Assembly (NCBI GenBank): GCA_004356825.1
Contig: SMXC01000016.1
Span: 1 to 35,028 of the forward strand
DNA length: 35,028 nt
From: Caldithrix sp.
GTDB lineage: Bacteria; Zhuqueibacterota; Zhuqueibacteria; Oceanimicrobiales; Oceanimicrobiaceae
Direction: 5' to 3'
Positions 26,706 through 34,024 of this stretch are shown here, piece by piece. The notes under the pieces were generated by a model, which ran no database searches, had not been told where the DNA came from, and saw only the letters and a program-made list of their open reading frames with translations. Within the stretch, counting starts at the first letter, position 1. Every line of letters begins with the position of its first letter. A program made the translations under genes and the position numbers.

Positions 26706-29700
26706 TCTTAATTCCTTCCGGGTTCAGTGTCTCGGGTGTTCTTTGTCTATCTTGCTTTCGTCGCTTCATCAATTCTCTTCGAGTCTCTGCTCGGTCTTTG
26801 CTTTGTTGCATAGAGGCTTCATGGCGGTCATCTTTACTTAAATATTCGGCCAAAGAACTTACGCTGGGATATTTGAACATATCGATCATTGACATCTTTC
26901 TATCAAAAGTAGATTGAAGTTTAGTTTGCACCTGGGTTAAAAGCAACGAATGACCGCCGAGATCAAAAAAGTTATCATGCAGACCTACCTTCTCAATCTG
27001 GAGCAAGTCTTGCCAAATCAATGCGATGTTTTCTTCAACTTCGGTTTTGGGTGCGACAAAAGCCTCCTCCAACACGGGACGATCTCCCTCAGGAGCAGGT
27101 AATGCAGCTCTATCGACTTTACCATTGGCAGTTAGGGGCAACCCGCTCAAAAACACAAAGACGGTCGGTATCATATACTCAGGCAATTTATCCAAAAGAA
27201 AATGCCGAAGTTCATCACTCTTTGGTGTAGCCTTATTCCGAGCAGAGACCACATAAGCCACCAGCCGCTTATCCCCGGGGGTATCCTCCCGGACGATGAC
27301 CACAGTATCTTGCACTGCATCGTGTCTGCTTAAGCTCGCTTCAATCTCCGCCGGTTCAATTCTAAACCCGCGAACTTTGACCTGGTTGTCGTTTCTGCCA
27401 AGAAATTCGACGTTGCCATCCTGTAGATACCGGGCAAGGTCACCGGTCTTGTAAAGGCGTGTTCCCGATTTGTTGCCAAATGGATTGGGAACAAATCGTT
27501 CAGCAGTGAGAGAAGGCTGGTTCAGATAGTCTCGCGCTAACCCGTCGCCGCCAATGTATAATTCGCCAACCACCCCGATAGGAACAGGCTCCATATTTTG
27601 ATCCAATAAATATATCTGTGTATTGGCTATGGGTCGACCGATGGGAACCGTTGTCATGGCAGCATCGGTTTCCGAGAATGAATAACAGCAGGTGAAAGTT
27701 GTGTTCTCAGTGGGTCCATAACCATTGATGAGCTGGGTTTTATCTAACTGCTTTAAAGCCTTACCAATATGCGAGATTGACAAGACATCGCCTCCTGCCA
27801 ATAGTTGTCTAACCGGCCGCAATCCTTCGGGATATTTTTCTATCATCTGATGAAACAAACCGGCTGGCAGCCAAAGAATTGTCACCTGCTTCCGTTTAAT
27901 CTCATCACTTAATTCTTCCAGGGAGGGTTTATGAGCTGGAAAAACAGCTAACTTTGCTCCATTCAGGAGACTGGCCCATATTTCAAATGTAGAGGCATCA
28001 AAAGAAACCGGGGCAAGTTGCAGGAAAACTTCCTCCGCACCGAACTTAACATAGTTTGTCTCACAGACTAATCGCACAACGCTCTGGTGCGCAATACGCG
28101 TGCCCTTGGGTCTGCCTGTTGAGCCTGAAGTGTACATCACATAGGCGAGATTTTGGGATGTCGCCTCGTTTACCGGATTGATTTTGCTCTCCTTTGAGAT
28201 GGCCTCCCAACCTGAGTCGAGACAAATTACCTCGGTGTTTTGTTCAGACAATCCTGAAGCCAGTTTTTCCTGAGTCAGGAGAATACGTGCCTGAATATCC
28301 TTCAGCATGAAGGCCTGGCGTTCCTTAGGATATGTTGGGTCGAGGGGCACGTAGGTTCCACCAGACTTAAGGATGCCGAGAAGCCCGACAATCATATCCA
28401 GGGAACGCTCCATAGAAATAGCGATCAATTCCTCTTGCGCCACTTCGAGACGCTGTAAATAATGCGCCAACATGTTGGCCTTTTGATTTAGCTCTCGATA
28501 AGTTAGATAAACGTCTCCAAACATTACCGCTACGGCTTCTGGCGTCCGTTCAACCTGGGCCTCAAAAAGTTCGTGTATGCATTTATCACGCGGATAGTCG
28601 CTTTGAGTGTTATTCCACGTCGCAAGTATTTGTTCTCGCTCAGCCTGTGGCAAGACAGGCAATTCTGACAAGCGTTGATCCGGGTCAGCGGTAACACTCT
28701 CAAGTAATCTCTGAAAATGCTGCAACATCCGTTCGATAGTCGACTTTTCAAACAAATCTGTACTATACTCAAATGAGGCGATCAAGCCTTCATTTGTTTC
28801 TTCTACAAAGAGAGCCAAATCTGTCTTTGCCGACTTGTTATGAACATCGGAAGGATCCAAAGGCTGACCGGGAGCCATCCCCGCAAGCTCGAGTGCCGGA
28901 ACCGGCGCATTCTGCAGCGCAAACATAACTTGAAATACAGGGGTATAGCTGGTATCTCTTTCAGGACTGATTTCTTCAATCAATTTCTCGAAAGGCAAGT
29001 CCTGATGCGAATAGGCCTCCAACGCAACTTCCCGAACTCGCTGAAGAAGCTCTCGAAAACTCGGGTCGCCGGCAAGATCAATTCGTAAACCCAATGTGTT
29101 TATGAAAAAACCGATCAACTCCTCGGTTTCAGCCCGATTCCGGCCTGCAATCGGAGATCCAACCACAAAGTCATTCTGTCCCGTATAGCGATAAAGCAGC
29201 GCCGAATAGGCCGTTAAAAGCGTCATAAACAAGGTGGCATTTTCATCCTGGCTGATACTTTTCAATTTTGCAGATAAACCTTCCGAAAGCGCCAGCGTTT
29301 GCCAACCGCCCTGGAAAGTCTGTACGGCCGGACGCGGATGATCAGCAGGTATTTGCAGTACCGGAAGAGCACCGCCGAGTTGCTGTTTCCAATAGGAAAG
29401 TTGCCTCTCCAGCACTTCTCCTTGAAACCATTGCCTCTGCCAAAGGGAAAAATCCGCGTATTGAATAGACAGGTTTGGGAGAGGCGAGGGTTTATCTGCG
29501 GAGAATGCTTCATAAAGCACTTCCAGTTCACGGAAAAGCATCGCGATTGACCACACTTCCGAAATAATATGATGTATCGTAATTAGAAAAATATGCTCCT
29601 GCTTCCCTAACTTGACCACCGTGGCCCGCAATAGGGGTCCTTTTAATAAATCGAACGACTTTTGCACATCCTCATTTACACACTTCAGGGCCGTTATTTC

Positions 29701-32700
29701 CTTTTCATCGTCAGGAATCTCATGTAAATTGATTTCTGCTACTTTTACAGCCAAGGCCTGGGCAACTTTTTGAACCAGACCATTTTCTGTTTTCGCAAAG
29801 GTAGTCCGTAAGACTTCGTGCCGCCGGACAATTTCATTAAGGCTCTTTTCCAGGGTGGCTACATTGAGAGGCCCAACAAGACGTACGCCTGCCGGAATAT
29901 TATACATCGGGTTACCCGGTGCTAACTGATTTAGAAACCACAACCGCTCCTGGGCATACGACAAAGGAACCGGTTCCGTGCTCCCTCTTCTTGGAATTGC
30001 TTGATCTGAAGCGGAATCCAGGCCTTCCTCATGAAGCAGAACATCAAGCAGCTCACGTTTCTTGGAGGACAGCCCAAAGTGCTGTTTTGGCCCCTTTCCC
30101 GTTCTCGCCGATACGGCAGACTTGTTTATTGCAACTTGTTCTGTCTCCATTTCTAAGTTATCGCCGTCAAGTTGCCTCCTGAGCTGTGGTCGCTCTATAC
30201 CTTTCTGTTGCCTGTTGGGTTGGCGGCGTTTTCTTAGCTCTCTCCGAGTTTTCGCCCGCTCCTGACTTTCTTGCAAAGAAGGCGTTGTACTTTCACCATC
30301 ACTAAAATATTTGGCTAGGGTACTGACCGTTGGATACTTAAACATATCGATCAAGGAAATTTCCTTTTTCAAAAGAAACTGAAGTTTTGAATGGACCTCA
30401 GTCAAAAGGAATGAATGGGCGCCAAGATCGAAAATGTTGTCATGAGTACCAACTTTGTCTAAATGAAGAATATTTTGCCAAATTGCGGCGATACTTCGTT
30501 CGATTTCCGTTCGCGGCGCCATATAAGTTGCTGTTAACTCCGGCCGCACTCCTTCCGGAGCCGGTAATGCCGCCCGATCTACTTTATTATTCGATGTTAA
30601 AGGCAACTCATCTAAAAAGACAAAGGTGGCTGGGACCATGTAGTCGGGCAACTTTCCTAGAAGGAAGTTACGCAGCTCATCTATCGGTGGAGTAATTTGA
30701 TCCGCGACCACATAGGCCACCAAACGCTTATCTCCCGGCGTATCCTCCCGAAGCAAAGCCACGGTCGCCATCACTGCTCGATGCTGGATAAGTGCTGCTT
30801 CAATTTCCCCTAATTCAATCCGAAAGCCGCGCATCTTCACCTGATGGTCGATGCGACCAATAAACTCAATGTTTCCGTCCGGTAAGTACCGAGCCCGATC
30901 ACCGGTGTAGTACAATCGGGCGCCCGGTTCCTCACTGAAGGGATTGGGAATGAACTTCTCAGCAGTTAATTCCGGGCGGGCAAGATAACAACGCACCACT
31001 CCGTCGCCCCCTATATACAGCTCCCCCAGTACCCCGACAGGAACCGGATGCAGATAAGGGTCCAAAATGTAAATCTTCGTATTAGCTATGGGACGGCCGA
31101 TTGTCGCTGGCCCGCCCCGCTGGCGCAATGCATAGGTCGAATAAGTGGTGTCCTCTGACGGCCCATATAAATCAAACACCCTTTCCACTCCCTGCCCATA
31201 GATCTCATCCACCAATCTCGGCTGCAGGGGCTCTCCCGCCAAATTCACTGTTCGAACTGAAGATGGAATATTTTTATGCTGGACCAGTTCGCTCATTGCG
31301 GATGGCACCGTGTTTATCAGATTAACCTCTTCTCTGGCCTCCAATGTGGGTAATGCTAAAACATTCTCTACCAGGATTACCTTCCCACCCCAGCTCAGAG
31401 GCACAAACAATTCAAATACTGACAGATCAAAGCAGATCGAGGTGGATGCAAGCACCCCCTGCAGATCTTCTTCGGCAAACACGGTGCTCGCCCAGTGGAT
31501 CATTGCCACGGCATTGCGGTGAGCAATGGCCACGCCCTTAGGCTTTCCCGTTGAGCCAGACGTATAAATTACATATGCTAAATTCTCATTTATGACATTG
31601 CAGGCAGGATTATGTACCGCACCTTTCGCAATGGCTTCCCAATCCGTGTCCAGGCAAATTACATGCGCCTTATGCTCAGGAAAATTTCCCATCAGACTAT
31701 GTTGAGTTAGCAGTACTGGCGCCTGAGTGTCCTCCAGCATGAAGGCCAAGCGCTCTTTTGGGTACGCCGGGTCAAGCGGCACATACGCCCCACCCGCTTT
31801 GAGGATACTAAGCAGTCCCACCACCATCTCCACGGACCGTTTAAGGCAAATCCCTACCAGGACATCCGGACCGACACCGACCTTCTTAAGACAATGCGCC
31901 AGCTGGTTAGCACGAGCGTTCAACTCTTGATACGTTAGCCTCTGGTTTTCGAAGACTAATGCCGTTGCCTCGGGCGTGTTTTCCACCTGCACTTCAAATA
32001 ATTTGTGTATTGATTCGTCTCTCGGATAATCAGATTGCGTCTCATTCCACTGCACCAGCACTTTTTCTCGCTCGGTTTCGGGCAAGAGTCGCAAACTTGA
32101 AAGGCGTTGTTCCGGTTCAGCTACCACGCTCTCCAGTAATATCTGGAAGTGTTTCAACATTCGCGCAATTGTAGATTCTTCAAATAAGTCGGTACTATAT
32201 TCAAACGATGCCGTCAGTCCCTCAGTCGAGTCCTCAATAAATAGGGCCAAATCAGTCTTGGCCGACTTGTTATGAATCTCCGACGGAGTCAAAGGCTGAC
32301 CAGGTTTCAAAGCGGGAAGCCCAAGCGCCGGGGCAGGGGCATTCTGAAGAGCAAACATAACTTGAAATACAGGGGTGTAGCTGGTGTCCCTCTCAGGACT
32401 GATTTCTTCTATCAATTTCTCGAAAGGCAAGTCTTGATTCGAATAGGCCGCCAACGCAACTTCACGAACTCGCTGAAGAAGCTTTCGAAAACTCGGATCG
32501 CCGGAAAGATCAATACGTAGCGCTAAAGTATTGATAAAAAATCCAATCAACCCCTCGGTTTCGGCCCGGTTCCGGCCGGCAATGGGAGAACCCACCACAA
32601 TATCTTCCTGTTCTGTATAGCGATTAAGAAGAGTTGAATATGCCGCTAGAAGCGTCATGAAAAGGGTGGCATTTTCACCCTGGCTCATGTTTTTAAGGGC

Positions 32701-33528
32701 AGTCGTCAAACCTTTGGGAAGTACCCGAGATTGCCACGCACCTCGAAAACTCTGAACCGCGGGACGTTGTTTGTCCGTTGGCAATTGCAGCACCGGAAGC
32801 TCTCCACCGAGTTGCTCTCTCCAATAAGAAAGCTGTTTCTCGAGAACCTCTCGTTTGAACGAGTCCCGCTGCCAAACCGCGAAGTCCGCATATTGAATTG
32901 GAAGCTCGGGTAAAGGCGAATTCCTTCCTGCCAACAATGCCTTGTAAAGCACTTCAAGTTCACGAAAAAGTATCGTGATTGACCAAACTTCAGAAATGAT
33001 ATGGTGCATGGTAATGAGAAAAAGATAATCCTGTTCCTCTAATCTGAATACAGTCGCCCGCAACAGGGGGCCTTTACTCAAATCAAATGGCTTTTCGGCA
33101 TTCTCATTGACCAGCCTTAAGGCTTCCGCTTCCCTGACATTCGCTGGAAGTGCACGCAAATCTATTTCAGGAATTTTTAAACTCAAGGACGGTGCGACTA
33201 TCTGAACCTGCCCCCCATTGCGCTTGGCAAAAGTCGTTCGTAAGACTTCGTGCCGGATTACAACTTCGTTGAGACTTTTTTCCAGTACTGCAACATCTAG
33301 AGAACCCGCGAGGCGCACACCGGCCGGAATGTTATAAACCGGACTTTCAGGCGCCAATTGGCTGAGGAACCAAAGCCGCTCTTGCGCAAATGACATAGGT
33401 GTCGAGGCGCCGTTCTTTCTACGTGGAATTTTTTTCAGTGCGGCGGAACCCATCCCCTGCTCTTGCAGCATTGCTTCAAGGAGCTCACGCTTTTTGGAAG
33501 AAAGTTGAAAATTATGTTTATTGCTCAT
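26698..33528 (-). CDS. Bimodular NRPS C-A-PCP-C-A-PCP, predicted Ala then Val
   Basis: The protein has 2276 residues and is the first gene of the operon; GAGGAAGG lies just before its ATG. Module 1: C domain with HHIISEV near 175, A domain with YTSGSTGKPKG near 654, carrier with LGAHSF near 1035. Module 2: C domain with HHIISEV near 1318, A domain with YTSGSTGRPKG near 1797, carrier with LGGHSLL near 2189. The specificity positions read DLFNNALTYK for A1, the known Ala code, and DAFWLGGTFK for A2, one residue from the Val code DAFWIGGTFK. No epimerase or methyltransferase domains are seen. Both C domains have Glu-Val where HHxxxDG has Asp-Gly. The linker at about 1100-1165 repeats both the C-terminal tail (ERAKTRRELRKRR) and the N-terminal head (LSSKKRELL), so the gene looks like two fused single-module genes. 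Because module 1 starts with a C domain, an acyl starter is possible; none is encoded nearby. Confidence 0.95.
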   Translation of the reverse strand: MSNKHNFQLSSKKRELLEAMLQEQGMGSAALKKIPRRKNGASTPMSFAQERLWFLSQLAPESPVYNIPAGVRLAGSLDVAVLEKSLNEVVIRHEVLRTTFAKRNGGQVQIVAPSLSLKIPEIDLRALPANVREAEALRLVNENAEKPFDLSKGPLLRATVFRLEEQDYLFLITMHHIISEVWSITILFRELEVLYKALLAGRNSPLPELPIQYADFAVWQRDSFKREVLEKQLSYWREQLGGELPVLQLPTDKQRPAVQSFRGAWQSRVLPKGLTTALKNMSQGENATLFMTLLAAYSTLLNRYTEQEDIVVGSPIAGRNRAETEGLIGFFINTLALRIDLSGDPSFRKLLQRVREVALAAYSNQDLPFEKLIEEISPERDTSYTPVFQVMFALQNAPAPALGLPALKPGQPLTPSEIHNKSAKTDLALFIEDSTEGLTASFEYSTDLFEESTIARMLKHFQILLESVVAEPEQRLSSLRLLPETEREKVLVQWNETQSDYPRDESIHKLFEVQVENTPEATALVFENQRLTYQELNARANQLAHCLKKVGVGPDVLVGICLKRSVEMVVGLLSILKAGGAYVPLDPAYPKERLAFMLEDTQAPVLLTQHSLMGNFPEHKAHVICLDTDWEAIAKGAVHNPACNVINENLAYVIYTSGSTGKPKGVAIAHRNAVAMIHWASTVFAEEDLQGVLASTSICFDLSVFELFVPLSWGGKVILVENVLALPTLEAREEVNLINTVPSAMSELVQHKNIPSSVRTVNLAGEPLQPRLVDEIYGQGVERVFDLYGPSEDTTYSTYALRQRGGPATIGRPIANTKIYILDPYLHPVPVGVLGELYIGGDGVVRCYLARPELTAEKFIPNPFSEEPGARLYYTGDRARYLPDGNIEFIGRIDHQVKMRGFRIELGEIEAALIQHRAVMATVALLREDTPGDKRLVAYVVADQITPPIDELRNFLLGKLPDYMVPATFVFLDELPLTSNNKVDRAALPAPEGVRPELTATYMAPRTEIERSIAAIWQNILHLDKVGTHDNIFDLGAHSFLLTEVHSKLQFLLKKEISLIDMFKYPTVSTLAKYFSDGESTTPSLQESQERAKTRRELRKRRQPNRQQKGIERPQLRRQLDGDNLEMETEQVAINKSAVSARTGKGPKQHFGLSSKKRELLDVLLHEEGLDSASDQAIPRRGSTEPVPLSYAQERLWFLNQLAPGNPMYNIPAGVRLVGPLNVATLEKSLNEIVRRHEVLRTTFAKTENGLVQKVAQALAVKVAEINLHEIPDDEKEITALKCVNEDVQKSFDLLKGPLLRATVVKLGKQEHIFLITIHHIISEVWSIAMLFRELEVLYEAFSADKPSPLPNLSIQYADFSLWQRQWFQGEVLERQLSYWKQQLGGALPVLQIPADHPRPAVQTFQGGWQTLALSEGLSAKLKSISQDENATLFMTLLTAYSALLYRYTGQNDFVVGSPIAGRNRAETEELIGFFINTLGLRIDLAGDPSFRELLQRVREVALEAYSHQDLPFEKLIEEISPERDTSYTPVFQVMFALQNAPVPALELAGMAPGQPLDPSDVHNKSAKTDLALFVEETNEGLIASFEYSTDLFEKSTIERMLQHFQRLLESVTADPDQRLSELPVLPQAEREQILATWNNTQSDYPRDKCIHELFEAQVERTPEAVAVMFGDVYLTYRELNQKANMLAHYLQRLEVAQEELIAISMERSLDMIVGLLGILKSGGTYVPLDPTYPKERQAFMLKDIQARILLTQEKLASGLSEQNTEVICLDSGWEAISKESKINPVNEATSQNLAYVMYTSGSTGRPKGTRIAHQSVVRLVCETNYVKFGAEEVFLQLAPVSFDASTFEIWASLLNGAKLAVFPAHKPSLEELSDEIKRKQVTILWLPAGLFHQMIEKYPEGLRPVRQLLAGGDVLSISHIGKALKQLDKTQLINGYGPTENTTFTCCYSFSETDAAMTTVPIGRPIANTQIYLLDQNMEPVPIGVVGELYIGGDGLARDYLNQPSLTAERFVPNPFGNKSGTRLYKTGDLARYLQDGNVEFLGRNDNQVKVRGFRIEPAEIEASLSRHDAVQDTVVIVREDTPGDKRLVAYVVSARNKATPKSDELRHFLLDKLPEYMIPTVFVFLSGLPLTANGKVDRAALPAPEGDRPVLEEAFVAPKTEVEENIALIWQDLLQIEKVGLHDNFFDLGGHSLLLTQVQTKLQSTFDRKMSMIDMFKYPSVSSLAEYLSKDDRHEASMQQSKDRAETRRELMKRRKQDRQRTPETLNPEGIKNE

Positions 33529-33531
33529 TTA

Positions 33532-33539
33532 CCTTCCTC
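33532..33539 (-). promoter_or_regulatory. Ribosome binding site of the first NRPS gene
   Basis: GAGGAAGG on the minus strand ends three bases before ATG at 33528; counting from the GAGG core the spacing is 7. It is one of the better Shine-Dalgarno sites in the window and supports this ATG as the start. Confidence 0.7.
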
Positions 33540-33555
33540 TTGTGAAGATCTTTTT

Positions 33556-33729
33556 CTATGTGCAATGTTTCGGGTGGAACCCGGTAGCAGAACTTACCGG
33601 AGTGCTGGGCCCCAGCAAACCCCGAAGCTTGACCACTTCAGCTATATTGTCTGAAAATGAGTGCTCACGCTCCTTCAAAACAGCCTCATCAATACCCTGG
33701 GCACTCTTGAGGCAGCTGTGCGGTGGCAT
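33556..33729 (-). CDS. Possible 57-residue small protein in the operon leader
   Basis: An ATG-to-TAG frame of 57 residues ends 27 bp before the first NRPS start. The translation begins MPPHSCLKSAQGIDEAV, has a charged amphipathic middle (KEREHSFSDNIAEVVKLRGLL), and ends with a Gly/Ser/Thr/Pro-rich tail (GPSTPVSSATGFHPKHCT). Composition looks protein-like, but a stop codon directly abuts the ATG (TGAATG) and there is no good Shine-Dalgarno site. I recognise no family. Options are a leader peptide, a small peptide substrate for the radical SAM enzyme (pure speculation), or chance. An overlapping plus-strand frame over the same bases looks less natural. Confidence 0.25.
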   Translation of the reverse strand: MPPHSCLKSAQGIDEAVLKEREHSFSDNIAEVVKLRGLLGPSTPVSSATGFHPKHCT

Positions 33730-33767
33730 TCAAGTATATGAATTCCAGTATTACTAAGTACACTTGC

Positions 33768-33866
33768 TCCGGTCTCTTTGCGGAACCGAAACCGGACTTA
33801 GTTAATGTTTCCCATAACTTATTGTCATGCTGTTTTGTCATGTCAGTGTTTTATTCAAACCGGACT
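33768..33866. promoter_or_regulatory. Repeated CCGGA-containing boxes, possible operator
   Basis: AAACCGGACT occurs twice as a direct repeat (33789-33798 and 33857-33866), flanking the candidate promoter. The first copy also pairs with TCCGGT at 33768-33773 as an inverted repeat with a 17-base loop. Repeated 10-mers around a likely promoter are what a regulator site could look like. No regulator gene is in the window. Confidence 0.3.
33818..33846 (-). promoter_or_regulatory. Candidate sigma70-like promoter of the operon
   Basis: On the minus strand CTGACA (33841-33846) and AATAAG (33818-33823) are separated by 17 bases: five and four matches to the -35 and -10 consensus. It would start transcription about 280 bases before the first NRPS gene. 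If the host uses a Bacteroidota-type -33/-7 promoter, this reading would be wrong. Confidence 0.25.
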
Positions 33867-34024
33867 GAACGATTGGCTTTTCAAAATTAGCCCTTAGCTG
33901 AATAAATTCAATCAGTTAATATGGTTATTGTAAATCACCTAACAGGTAGGAGGATATTCACAACATCAATCCAAAAATTCAAAAACCAAAAGCTAAAAGC
34001 CAATGCCAAAAAACGTATTTCAGG

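Larger units (their letters stand above)
33529..34024. other. Leader region upstream of the biosynthetic operon
   Basis: These 496 bases lie between the stop of the membrane protein gene and the first NRPS start and should contain the operon promoter. Visible items are a possible promoter (33818-33846), two direct copies of AAACCGGACT (33789-33798 and 33857-33866), an inverted TCCGGT/ACCGGA pair (33768-33773 and 33791-33796), and a possible 57-codon minus-strand ORF. An A-rich stretch with imperfect CAAAAACCAAAAGCTAAAAG units lies at about 33969-34014 next to the upstream stop. No riboswitch or strong terminator is recognised. Confidence 0.55.

Noticed and set aside
3514-33528. Epimerase or methyltransferase domains in the NRPSs, or an MbtH gene
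   Set aside because: Carriers are followed directly by tails or the next C domain, and no small MbtH-like ORF is visible.
33521-33757. 78-codon plus-strand ORF in the leader region, divergent from the operon
   Set aside because: It overlaps the first NRPS start and the minus-strand 57-codon frame, has an unnatural composition and no clear ribosome binding site.
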